A stretch of DNA of 64,000 nt, taken from Rhodocytophaga rosea (GTDB lineage: Bacteria > Bacteroidota > Bacteroidia > Cytophagales > 172606-1). The position numbers and the translations under genes are program-made. Positions 36,014 through 44,461 of the stretch are shown one piece after another. The DNA lies in assembly GCF_010119975.1 (NCBI RefSeq), contig NZ_CP048222.1, forward strand, positions 8,408,501 to 8,472,500, given 5' to 3'. How positions within the stretch are numbered: the first letter of the stretch is position 1; each line of letters starts with the position of its first letter. Below the pieces are notes generated by a model that was not told the DNA's origin, searched no databases, and worked only from the letters and a program-made list of their open reading frames with translations.

Positions 36014-37138
36014 TCAGGCAGGCATTAAGTCTGGTTTAGTTGGGGCTGGCTGATGTAAGCGTTGAACGCTATAAATATTTACACTTGTTAATTTGCCTTT
36101 TAACAATACGCTTCCCAGCAGGTTGGTCTTAAATCTATTATTCTGCATAATAGACTGCTTGAGGGATTCAGAGATCAATATTCTTTCGCTAAGTTCGTTG
36201 CATTTGCCTTGTATTCTGGCAGCTGTGTTGAGCACATCGCCATGATAGGCTATTTCCCGTTTAATTTCACCTACTTCTGCCACCGTTACCAGGCCCATAT
36301 TTAATCCGGCTTTGAATTGTGGAACAAAACCAAATTTTTCAAGATAATGAGGAGCCCGTTGTTGTAAAATATTTTCAAACTCAAAGAAACACTCCATACA
36401 TTTTCCATCTGGTAATCCTTCCTGTACTGACCAGGTCAGTACGGCCTCATCGCCAACATACTGGTAAATCTGTGCATGACATTTGTGAACAACATCGGTC
36501 AGGTCGTAAAAGCAATCCTGAATCAACTGGCTGTAGCGGATATGTCCTAACTTTTCGGCATAGGTAGTAGAGGCTTTCAGATCCAGAAACATAAATATTC
36601 TTTCTTCTTCCTGAGGTATATGGTATTTTCCTTTGAGCAGATTGCTCAGTACGCCAGGGCCAAACTTACGGCTGACTAGTTTTATAAAATTTATGGCAAT
36701 ACTTACCAGCACCGCATAGAGTATAATGGTATACACCGACCAGTTGGAATAAAAAATACCCAGCCGCCAGAAAGCTTCTTCTATAACAATACCTTTAAAA
36801 ATAGATTGGGAAACAATAAATACAATGCTGATCGTAAGCAGTAAGGTAATTAAAAAGGAAAGGCTTTTCAGGAGCAACAGCAAACCATACGGCTTTTTCC
36901 GGAAGAAATGACCACTTAGCAATATATCGAGCATACTAAATACAACCCCAACCAGCAGGCCTGTAGTGGTGGCCTCAAAAATTAACATCTTTATATTAAA
37001 AGGCCGGAGTACCTGAATACTGCTGGCTTCTCCAATACCAGCCAGCCTCAATACATAATATAAGTTAGCAGCTAGTATCCAGCTTGCTATCATAAATAAC
37101 ACATTGCGGATAGAGGGAGCATGTGTAAAGCGGCTCAT
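36014..37138 (-). CDS. Membrane class III nucleotide cyclase
   Basis: A 374-residue protein with about four membrane helices (roughly 12-31, 50-72, 84-110, 129-152) and a C-terminal class III cyclase domain. The metal-binding aspartates are Asp186 (MFLDLKAS) and Asp230 (YVGDEAVL), followed by the conserved GLNMGLVTVAEVG and YHGDVLNTAARIQGKCNE. It would make cyclic AMP or GMP at the inner membrane. The base-specifying residues are not clear, so the product is open. Confidence 0.85.
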   Translation of the reverse strand: MSRFTHAPSIRNVLFMIASWILAANLYYVLRLAGIGEASSIQVLRPFNIKMLIFEATTTGLLVGVVFSMLDILLSGHFFRKKPYGLLLLLKSLSFLITLLLTISIVFIVSQSIFKGIVIEEAFWRLGIFYSNWSVYTIILYAVLVSIAINFIKLVSRKFGPGVLSNLLKGKYHIPQEEERIFMFLDLKASTTYAEKLGHIRYSQLIQDCFYDLTDVVHKCHAQIYQYVGDEAVLTWSVQEGLPDGKCMECFFEFENILQQRAPHYLEKFGFVPQFKAGLNMGLVTVAEVGEIKREIAYHGDVLNTAARIQGKCNELSERILISESLKQSIMQNNRFKTNLLGSVLLKGKLTSVNIYSVQRLHQPAPTKPDLMPA

Positions 37139-37250
37139 AAGTATTGATCAGTTGTCAATGGTCTTTGCAAACAGGTGATTACTCTATGTATTTAGTATCA
37201 AATAATGATGAATTACTTTCACCTATTACAACTGACCATTGACTAATAAG

Positions 37251-37952
37251 CTATTTGCCCATCATCATTCTTCCAATCATAGCAGGGTCAAAAGGCTCAA
37301 CCGCATACCCTGATGGCACTTTCAAGTCTTCCTCATTTACTTTGCCTTTAGCAACTGCTGTAGCTGTTACTTCGGAAGTTGTGCCATGTTCGGTTACAAT
37401 CATTTTCAAAGGCAGTCCTTCTACCCCGTCAATCATCATCATTTTGCCGCTTTTATTGCCAAAACTATTGGAAAAAGCACCTACCGGAATTTTAATATCT
37501 TTTGTTGTCCAAATATGCTGTACAGATTTGCTGTTAGGTTCTTCAATAATGTATTTAGTGCATTTATAGCCAGCAATGGTTTCTGTTTCGGAGGTCTTGG
37601 TTACTTTAGGTTTGGAATCAGATTTAGCCGTTTCAGACTTGGGTTCTTCTGGTAATTTATATGCTTTTTTATTCGTATGGTCCAGCATAAAGTTTTCCTT
37701 TTTGGTATGCTCACTGATTAGTTCCATCATAGTACCACCTGTAGTAAGCAATTTCATTTTGGAAAGAGAATTTTTAGTTGTGATTTCAAAGCCTGTGGGC
37801 ATCATCATGGCATACTGCTGCATTTCGCTGCGTTGTTTCTCCGGCAATGAGATTTTCAGCGAATACTTAATGGTTCCCTCAAAATTTTGCGCCCCTGCAT
37901 GCCCGGCGATCAATACCAATAAGAGAAATAATTTGACTGATAAGATTTTCAT
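37251..37952 (-). CDS. Secreted DUF4412 domain protein
   Basis: A 233-residue protein with a signal peptide (LVLIAGHAGAQ) and the DUF4412 pattern: EGTIKYSLKI, MTTKNSLSKMKLLTTGG-type strands, an IAGYKCTKYIIEE core and WTTKDIKIPVGAFSN. DUF4412 proteins are periplasmic or surface beta-rich proteins of unknown function. The gene is 112 bases downstream of the cyclase gene on the same strand, with short GACCATTGAC repeats in between. Confidence 0.75.
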   Translation of the reverse strand: MKILSVKLFLLLVLIAGHAGAQNFEGTIKYSLKISLPEKQRSEMQQYAMMMPTGFEITTKNSLSKMKLLTTGGTMMELISEHTKKENFMLDHTNKKAYKLPEEPKSETAKSDSKPKVTKTSETETIAGYKCTKYIIEEPNSKSVQHIWTTKDIKIPVGAFSNSFGNKSGKMMMIDGVEGLPLKMIVTEHGTTSEVTATAVAKGKVNEEDLKVPSGYAVEPFDPAMIGRMMMGK

Positions 37953-38200
37953 AAAAATGGTTGTTTGAAGTAGAAATTTAGCAAATTATCACCGAGGCAC
38001 AAAGGTTAAATAAGATGAGTTTACATATTAATTGGTTGAATGGTCCTAGTGTTACATGGCTGCCTTGGTAGTATGAAGGTTCGAAGTAGGTGAGTTGAAA
38101 GTATGTATTGTATAGGTATATAGTTGAATGGTTAGGTTACTAAATAAACATACGCTACTCATTCCATCGACCATGAGCTTTGATGTATCGACCAATCCCA
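37953..38200. other. Gene-free stretch upstream of the 38257 gene
   Basis: Between divergent genes. I see only T-rich and G-T-rich sequence with no frame or RNA; the promoter for the plus-strand gene is at its right edge. Confidence 0.5.
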
Positions 38201-38231
38201 TTGAAACTGACTACTAATTTACCTATCTTTC
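38201..38231 (+). promoter_or_regulatory. Promoter of the SBBP-repeat gene
   Basis: TTG at 38201-38203 and TATCTTTC at 38224-38231 are 20 bases apart. The -7 box differs at one position from TAnnTTTG. The predicted start of transcription, near 38237, leaves a 20-base leader. Confidence 0.5.
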
Positions 38232-38256
38232 ATGCTGCTTATATTTAATTTCCGGT

Positions 38257-41229
38257 ATGCGTTTTCTTTTTGTAGTTACCTGCCTGCTTTTGTTAGTTCC
38301 ATTCGCATTAAAGGCAGAAATATATAATGACCAGCCTGCAAATGCCTCTATCAAATTTGTAAAAAACCTGAATCAATGGGATAAGAATATACTATTCAGG
38401 GCAAATATTCCGGGAGGCTTTTTATTTATAAAATCGTCTTCCCTCCATTATGTTTTTTATGATACGAAGGCGGTTAGCCGTATCCACGCCCATACTTCTG
38501 AACATTCAAATGCAAAACAAGCTTCAAATGCTCCTTCTTCCAGGCAAATACAGGCACATGGTTTTGAAGTACATTTTGAAGGAGCTAATAGGACTCCCTT
38601 CATGGAAACTTCCGGGGAAAGCACCGATAAGAAGAATTTTTTCCTGGGTAATGATCCATCCAGATGGGCTTCGGAAGTGCCGGGTTTCAATCAGATTACC
38701 TACAAGAATATCTATCCTGGCATTGATCTGAAACTATATACCCAGCATGCTACCCTCAAATATGATTTTATTGTCTCTCCCAAAGCAGATGCCAGCAAGA
38801 TCAAACTCCGGTATGAAGGAGCCGATCACATAAAACTTCAGGAAGGTTTTTTACAGATACAAACCAGTGTAAATACAGTTACAGAAACCAAGCCCTACTC
38901 CTATCAACTGCTTTCTGGAAAACAGCAACAAATACCTTCTGAATTTACTTTACAAGGCAATATTCTCAGGTTTGATTTCCCCAAAGGCTATGATACATCT
39001 CTTCCATTAGTAATAGATCCGGTACTCGTATTCTCTACCTATTCAGGTTCATTTACCGATAACTGGGGCTTTACAGCAACCTTTGATGAGGCAGGAAATT
39101 TATACTCCGGAGGAATAGAATTTGGCAATCGTTTTCCGGCTACAACAGGAAGTTTTCAGTTTACTTTTGCCGGTGAAATTGATGTAGCCCTACTCAAATA
39201 TTCGCCCGATGGTAAACGGCTTTTATATGCCACTTACTTAGGCGGTTCAGCAACTGATCTGCCTCACAGCATGATTGTAAATGCCAATAATGAACTGATT
39301 GTGATGGGGACTACAGGCTCATCAAATTTTCCATTTTCTGCTGATGCCTTTGACAAGAGTTTTAATGGTGGTTCTAAAATAGAACCGTTAAGGACTGATC
39401 CGGTAAATGATGGAGGCATTACGTATGAAGAGGGAAGTGATCTGTTTATCACCAAATTTAATGCGGCCGGCAATGGATTGGTAGGTTCAAGTTATGTAGG
39501 TGGTTCAGGCAATGATGGCATCAATACTATAAATGATCTGACCAGAAGTTATGGGGACCAGTTCAGGGGTGAAGTGCATATAGATGAGAGTGGCAATATT
39601 TATATAGCCTCTACAACCTACTCCGAAGATTTTCCCTTAATAAACCCGGCACAAGGAAATTTGTCAGGCGGACAGGATGCCATTGTCTGCAAATTTAATC
39701 CTTCATTATCTGCATTGCTTTGGAGTACCTATTTTGGAGGGTCTGGAGCAGATGCTGCTTCGGGAGTACGGGTTGGCAAATCTGGCAGTATTTACATTGG
39801 GGGTGGTACCTCCAGCCCCGATCTGCAGGTTCAGCCAAATACCATTAAACCCACCTTTACAGATGCAGAAGATGGATACATAGCCAAATTTACAAACAAT
39901 GTCTTGGCTGCCAGTACCTATATTGGTACTAACACCAACGATATTGTGGCTTTAATTGACCTGGATGCATTGGAAAATGTATATGTAATGGGCATTACTT
40001 TTGGCGATTATCCGCTTTCTGGTGATGTTTATAACAATCCTGGAAGCAGCCAGTTTATACATGCGATGAGCAATGATTTTACTAAAACCATATTTTCTAC
40101 AGTAATTGGTTCTGGCAGAAATACACCTGACCTCTCTCCAACTGCTTTTCAGGTAAGCAATTGCGGTTATATTTATTTATCTGGCTGGGGTGGTTTGAAT
40201 GGTAGGGATGTTTCGGATATGCCTACTACTTCAGATGCCTTACGTCGTACTACCAATAGTGATGATTTTTATCTGATGATTATGGATACCCAGGCAGCAG
40301 CCGTTTTGTATGGCACTTACTTTGGTAGTACACAAGGTACCAACCATGTGGACGGTGGCACATCCAGATTTGACAAAAAAGGAATTATCTATCATGCCGC
40401 CTGTGCCTGCCGGGACAATAGCAGTTTTCCAACTACTCCCGGCGCATGGTCTCAGCGGAATAATGGAAATAATACGGATATTACAGGAACTAATGATGGT
40501 TGTAACAATGTAGCTTTCAAATTTGATCTGGATATTGCAATTGATCCACCCATTGAATTATGTTACGGTGAAAATATTACCTTGCAAGCTTTTGGGGGTA
40601 TCCAATATGAGTGGACTCCTGCCACTGGTTTGAGCGATCCCTTCGCAGCAACACCTATTGCTTCTCCTGACCAAACGACCACATATACAGTGTCTATTAC
40701 AGATGCTCTTGGATGTGTCAGGCAAAAATCTGTTCGGGTAGAAGTATCTGAACCCATTCCGGTAGACTTTGACCTTACCATTTCTTCTGAATGTGGAAAG
40801 CCTGCTACCGTTAGGTTTGTAAATAATTCTATTGAAGGTGACCGGATTTTATGGATTTTGGGAAATGGAGATACGCTTACTTCGACCCCGGATTCTTATA
40901 ATTATGACATAAAAGGAGGCACGTATGAAGTAGTGCTAACGGTTTTTAAAGGATTATGTAAGGAAAGTCTGGCTAAAACGATTCAAGTAGAAAACAATAA
41001 GCCGCCTCCAAATGTAATTACTCCTAATGGTGATCAGTTTAACGAAACTTTTATTGCCCCTAACATTGGTTCAAAGCTGGAAATATATAACCGTTGGGGA
41101 AAACCTATTTATCAGAGTGATTCTTACCAGAATACCTGGGGACAGGAAGTACCTAATGGGGTATATTATTATTTGATTACCTCACCTCAAGGCACCCGTT
41201 GTAAGGGATGGATTCATGTATTATTTTAA
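38257..41229 (+). CDS. Large secreted SBBP-repeat protein with T9SS type B sorting domain
   Basis: A 990-residue surface or secreted protein. After the signal peptide (about 1-20) comes a DUF7948-like N-terminal part (IKFVKNLNQWDKNILFRANIP), a block of SBBP beta-propeller repeats (YSPDGKRLLYATYLGGS, NPSLSALLWSTYFGGSG and more), a PKD-like region (about 830-900) and a gliding-motility-type C-terminal domain (NVITPNGDQFNETF, LEIYNRWGKPIYQS, GVYYYLITSPQG). The type B domain sends it out through type IX secretion, probably for adhesion or polymer binding. Confidence 0.88.
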   Translation: MRFLFVVTCLLLLVPFALKAEIYNDQPANASIKFVKNLNQWDKNILFRANIPGGFLFIKSSSLHYVFYDTKAVSRIHAHTSEHSNAKQASNAPSSRQIQAHGFEVHFEGANRTPFMETSGESTDKKNFFLGNDPSRWASEVPGFNQITYKNIYPGIDLKLYTQHATLKYDFIVSPKADASKIKLRYEGADHIKLQEGFLQIQTSVNTVTETKPYSYQLLSGKQQQIPSEFTLQGNILRFDFPKGYDTSLPLVIDPVLVFSTYSGSFTDNWGFTATFDEAGNLYSGGIEFGNRFPATTGSFQFTFAGEIDVALLKYSPDGKRLLYATYLGGSATDLPHSMIVNANNELIVMGTTGSSNFPFSADAFDKSFNGGSKIEPLRTDPVNDGGITYEEGSDLFITKFNAAGNGLVGSSYVGGSGNDGINTINDLTRSYGDQFRGEVHIDESGNIYIASTTYSEDFPLINPAQGNLSGGQDAIVCKFNPSLSALLWSTYFGGSGADAASGVRVGKSGSIYIGGGTSSPDLQVQPNTIKPTFTDAEDGYIAKFTNNVLAASTYIGTNTNDIVALIDLDALENVYVMGITFGDYPLSGDVYNNPGSSQFIHAMSNDFTKTIFSTVIGSGRNTPDLSPTAFQVSNCGYIYLSGWGGLNGRDVSDMPTTSDALRRTTNSDDFYLMIMDTQAAAVLYGTYFGSTQGTNHVDGGTSRFDKKGIIYHAACACRDNSSFPTTPGAWSQRNNGNNTDITGTNDGCNNVAFKFDLDIAIDPPIELCYGENITLQAFGGIQYEWTPATGLSDPFAATPIASPDQTTTYTVSITDALGCVRQKSVRVEVSEPIPVDFDLTISSECGKPATVRFVNNSIEGDRILWILGNGDTLTSTPDSYNYDIKGGTYEVVLTVFKGLCKESLAKTIQVENNKPPPNVITPNGDQFNETFIAPNIGSKLEIYNRWGKPIYQSDSYQNTWGQEVPNGVYYYLITSPQGTRCKGWIHVLF

Positions 41230-41245
41230 TCTATCACTTATTGTA

Positions 41246-41536
41246 TTATAGAGGATCAGCCAACAAAGATTTGTATTCTTTAGAATGTCTTTTGACATAT
41301 GAAGAAACAAATGGACAAGTGGCAATTACTTTCCATTGTTTGCTCTTGGCGTATTCCAAGGCAGTTTTCGCCAGCTGTTCTGCTATACCCTCTCCTCTCA
41401 ACTCTTCCGAAACATAGGTGTGCTGTATATCCATCACACCTTCTTTTGGCAAACTATAGGCAAGTTCTGCTTCACCTTCATCCAATTGTGCAATAAATTC
41501 CTGATCTTCTTCATAATGTTCAATAGTAACTTCCAT
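41246..41536 (-). CDS. Small GNAT-like N-acetyltransferase
   Basis: A 96-residue protein of the short YidJ/COG2388-type GNAT family. It has the acetyl-CoA motif VSEELRGEGIAEQLAKTALEYAKSK and CPFVSSYVKRH. Members are cytoplasmic and the target is usually unknown. It is convergent with the SBBP gene with a 16-base gap. Confidence 0.85.
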   Translation of the reverse strand: MEVTIEHYEEDQEFIAQLDEGEAELAYSLPKEGVMDIQHTYVSEELRGEGIAEQLAKTALEYAKSKQWKVIATCPFVSSYVKRHSKEYKSLLADPL

Positions 41537-41559
41537 AGCCAGTTATAGGTTTGTTTAAT

Positions 41560-42648
41560 TTATTTTTTGCTGGACTGCACTACCTTATCTCTTCTTTGCT
41601 TGAGTTCACGCCAGGTAGTAAGAATAATTCCTTCCTGCTCAATGGCTTTTTTCAAAGCTGGGTCCATCATAGCCAGCATATCTCCTTTACGTGAATTTCC
41701 GGAAGAAGATATATATTGGAAAACTTCTGTGGGAGCTGTACAGTGCATTATCACCATAGTTACCCCTGGCTTTAATGCTTTTATTGAATTAATATATTTT
41801 TCAGTTTTCATTTTCCGCAGGTTTTCATCGGTTGGTTTCACCTGGGCTGGTAATTCCCATCCGTAACTGGTGTTATGTAAATCGTCTAATACTGGTAGCC
41901 CCGCATCCCATATCATTTTCCCTGATTCCCTGGCGAGTTTTATCAATTCTGGCTCCGGAAGTTGTTGCCCCTCTTTCCATTTACCGGATTTCTTTAACTC
42001 AGCTTTAGTTTCTTCCAGCATTTGCTCGACGAGTGTATAATTATGGCCGCCAGGAAACATAACCGGTATTTTATTTTCAATGCCCACCTTAACATACCGT
42101 TGCATAAAGGCTGGTATTGCAAATAAGGTACCCATGTGGGAATCCAGGTGTGTAGGCTCAAACCCCATCTGACGGGCACGGCTCAGTTGAGCTGTTATTT
42201 CCTTTTCTACTTCATCAGCATTAGCATGCTGCACCACTTCTTGCACCGAACGCCACATGGCTCCTTCCGGATCGACTAATCCGGGGCTTGCAGGTAAACC
42301 AGTTAAAGGTCCCCACCGGTAATCTTTCCATTCTGAAGTAAGGGTAAGATGCAAACCTGCATCTACATTCGGATGTGCTTTTAGATACGAAACAAAACCA
42401 GGCACCCATGGACAAGGCATCATGACACTTACTGAATTAGCTACTCCTTTTTCGATAGCCTGTATAGCCCCCAGGTTAGAATCGTATGACATACCTGCAT
42501 CATCTACATGCAGAATTACAACCCGATCGCCTTTCTTCCAGCCTAGCTTTTCTGCATATGTTTCAGCAGACTGGCAATAGGTAGTAGTAGCGAAAAGTAA
42601 GGCAGACAAAATAAAAATACATTCAAGGGATAAAAAAAATGGCTTCAC
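41560..42648 (-). CDS. Secreted YdjC/ChbG family carbohydrate deacetylase
   Basis: The 362-residue protein has a signal peptide (FATTTYCQ) and the YdjC-family metal-binding motif LHVDDAGM (His47, Asp49, Asp50), plus a THLDSHMG motif that completes the metal site. YdjC/ChbG enzymes remove acetyl groups from chitooligosaccharides. A periplasmic version would act on imported sugars. The gene is 23 bases from the GNAT gene and could form a transcription unit with it. Confidence 0.85.
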   Translation of the reverse strand: MKPFFLSLECIFILSALLFATTTYCQSAETYAEKLGWKKGDRVVILHVDDAGMSYDSNLGAIQAIEKGVANSVSVMMPCPWVPGFVSYLKAHPNVDAGLHLTLTSEWKDYRWGPLTGLPASPGLVDPEGAMWRSVQEVVQHANADEVEKEITAQLSRARQMGFEPTHLDSHMGTLFAIPAFMQRYVKVGIENKIPVMFPGGHNYTLVEQMLEETKAELKKSGKWKEGQQLPEPELIKLARESGKMIWDAGLPVLDDLHNTSYGWELPAQVKPTDENLRKMKTEKYINSIKALKPGVTMVIMHCTAPTEVFQYISSSGNSRKGDMLAMMDPALKKAIEQEGIILTTWRELKQRRDKVVQSSKK

Positions 42649-42761
42649 TTTACTGATTTTAAGTTCAAATCAAGCTAGTCATTTTTATAAATTCTGAAAA
42701 CATTGTTCTGAAATTAATTTTACGATCTATTTCTGCTTATACTATTTTCAGTGCTTTAATA

Positions 42762-42800
42762 AATAAAAAACCGCCTGCATTTACCATACAAAGCGGTTAA
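42762..42800 (-). terminator. Terminator of the 42820 small gene
   Basis: Six-bp arms 42769-42774 and 42793-42798 are followed on the minus strand by a T6 run. The loop is 18 bases. Confidence 0.55.
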
Positions 42801-42819
42801 TTTTTTGGTTAACTGTTTT

Positions 42820-42996
42820 TTATTGCTTCTTAGCAAGAACCGGATCTGAATTATGATCTATGTCAAATCCTTCATTTCTGGAAACGTCATCAGTATTTTT
42901 GTGGCGTTGACGCTGGCGCAAATTTTTATCTCCTTTTTGTCCTTTTGGAGGCTCTAGCTCAGCTGAAGCTGGTTTATTTTCATTAACTTTTTTCAT
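42820..42996 (-). CDS. Small basic hypothetical protein (58 aa)
   Basis: ATG at 42996 and TAA at 42820-42822 give a 58-residue, strongly hydrophilic protein: MKKVNENKPASAELEPP, then GQKGDKNLRQRQRHKNTDD and a short tail. It has no cysteine or hydrophobic segment. The composition (Lys, Arg, Gln, Asn) suggests a disordered, perhaps nucleic-acid-binding protein. A terminator follows it, which supports it as a real transcription unit. No family is recognised. Confidence 0.5.
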   Translation of the reverse strand: MKKVNENKPASAELEPPKGQKGDKNLRQRQRHKNTDDVSRNEGFDIDHNSDPVLAKKQ

Positions 42997-43290
42997 AGCT
43001 GTATTGGTTTATTGCTGTATTTAGTAGGTCTAACGTATAAAATATATTGAGAGTTGTTAATACCAGATAAGCTGTATTTACTAAAATCGGGGTTGAATTG
43101 TAATGAGCAGGAGGCTATATAAACAGATGAAAATGGAAGTTACATCTAATCAGAAAAAATAATTACTTTATTCAATATTTTTTTAAACTATTTAAACAAA
43201 GAGGCGTATATTTTCTCACTATCAACAAGATATAATAACACAATTTTGCATAACGTGTCTGAATAAAGTTTAGTATTTACATTTTATTAA
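42997..43290. other. Gene-free stretch before the 43349 gene
   Basis: AT-rich. It holds an 18-base block (43271-43288) that recurs at 44055-44072 in front of the acyl carrier gene; nothing else is recognised. Confidence 0.5.
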
Positions 43291-43298
43291 TATTTTTG
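43291..43298 (+). promoter_or_regulatory. -7 box of the 43349 gene
   Basis: TATTTTTG matches TAnnTTTG. It lies 51 bases before ATG 43349; no good TTG element stands 19-20 bases upstream. Confidence 0.35.
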
Positions 43299-43348
43299 TT
43301 TTATATTAGCTTGCGAAAATTAGTCAGTACCCTAAAACCTATCTTCAA

Positions 43349-43816
43349 ATGAGAAAATATTTACATTTTGACCTTGTTGTAGGTTATTTTTTTGTATTTG
43401 CCATTATTATGCTTTGCCAATCTTTTACACTCAAAGCGACAGCAAGTAATAATAAGCCTGAAAAAAATGTAGTTCTTACTTTATCAGCCAGGCAATCTGA
43501 TAGTAAGCTTCATACAGTATCAGTCTATTCCAATTCCTCTTTTCAAACATTTACAAAGGCTCAAACGGATTCCCTTGATTTTGAGGTTAAATTAGTTAAG
43601 CCACGTAAATTCCTTTTAAGCTTTTATAAAAAGCAGGCAAGCGACATTTTTATTAAAATCTATGATGTACTTGGAAATCTGGTCCATCAGGAAAAGGTAA
43701 GTAAAAAAGGAAAATTCAAGAAGGAGTACGATTTATCTGCCTACAAAACAGAGTTATATGTAATTGAGGTGAGTGATAGTAATAATGCCAAAGCCAAGCG
43801 GCTATTTATGGGTTAA
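43349..43816 (+). CDS. Secreted protein with a T9SS type A-like C-terminus
   Basis: A 155-residue protein with a signal peptide (about 1-28) and a short lysine-rich body that ends in a type A sorting-like fold: IYDVLGNLVHQEKV, then DLSAYKTELYVIEVSDSNNAKAKRLF. The whole mature protein is barely more than the sorting domain, which is unusual since the domain normally follows a large cargo. No function is known. Confidence 0.65.
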   Translation: MRKYLHFDLVVGYFFVFAIIMLCQSFTLKATASNNKPEKNVVLTLSARQSDSKLHTVSVYSNSSFQTFTKAQTDSLDFEVKLVKPRKFLLSFYKKQASDIFIKIYDVLGNLVHQEKVSKKGKFKKEYDLSAYKTELYVIEVSDSNNAKAKRLFMG

Positions 43817-44108
43817 ATTTTACTCAATCATATTACTGATACGCCCTATCCTATTTTTGCTTTATATCTATTTTTCTTAGTTTAGTCAAAATAACTAATA
43901 AATTCATTCCCCTGCTTAATTGCTGAAAACAAGCACTTTATAAATTGTTTTTTATAAAAACGTAATAAGTAAATCAAGAATACTTGTAAAATTTATATTT
44001 CTAATTTCAATTTGGTTCAAAAATTGAGGTTTATCAATCATCAATTTAAATTGATAGTATTTACATTTTATTTCTTTTTACTCCTGTTTTTACTTAATAT
44101 TTTATAAC

Positions 44109-44366
44109 ATGGAAAGTGTACAGCAAAAAGTAACTAATATACTTATTGAGAAGTTGGGAATTGAAATTTCTCAGATTACGCCAAGTGCTAACTTTATCAA
44201 AGATTTAGGGATTGATTCATTAGATTATGTAGAGTTGATTATGGAATTTGAACAATCATTTAATATACGTATTTCTGATACAGATGGAGAACAGATTAAA
44301 ACAGTTGGTCAGGCAGTGAGCTATATCGAGCATAAATTAGCTGAAAGCGTAGTAAGAGTAGCTTAG
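44109..44366 (+). CDS. Acyl carrier protein
   Basis: An 85-residue ACP. Ser37 in GIDSLDYVELIMEFEQ receives the 4'-phosphopantetheine arm that carries acyl chains in fatty-acid or polyketide-type synthesis. It is acidic and helical as expected. The usual fabF and fabD partners are not adjacent. A terminator follows. It may serve a special pathway rather than bulk fatty-acid synthesis, but this cannot be seen here. Confidence 0.92.
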   Translation: MESVQQKVTNILIEKLGIEISQITPSANFIKDLGIDSLDYVELIMEFEQSFNIRISDTDGEQIKTVGQAVSYIEHKLAESVVRVA

Positions 44367-44406
44367 TATACTTAGAATTATATAACTTCAAACGTTAAAT
44401 TTTATA

Positions 44407-44446
44407 CAAAATAAAAAGAGGCTGGAATCAGCCTCTTTTTATTTTG
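44407..44446. terminator. Bidirectional terminator between the ACP gene and clpC
   Basis: A perfect 17-bp stem (44407-44423 with 44430-44446) with a 6-base loop, rich in A on the left and T on the right, between convergent genes. Confidence 0.88.
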
Positions 44447-44461
44447 TAGTGTTCGTCTTTG

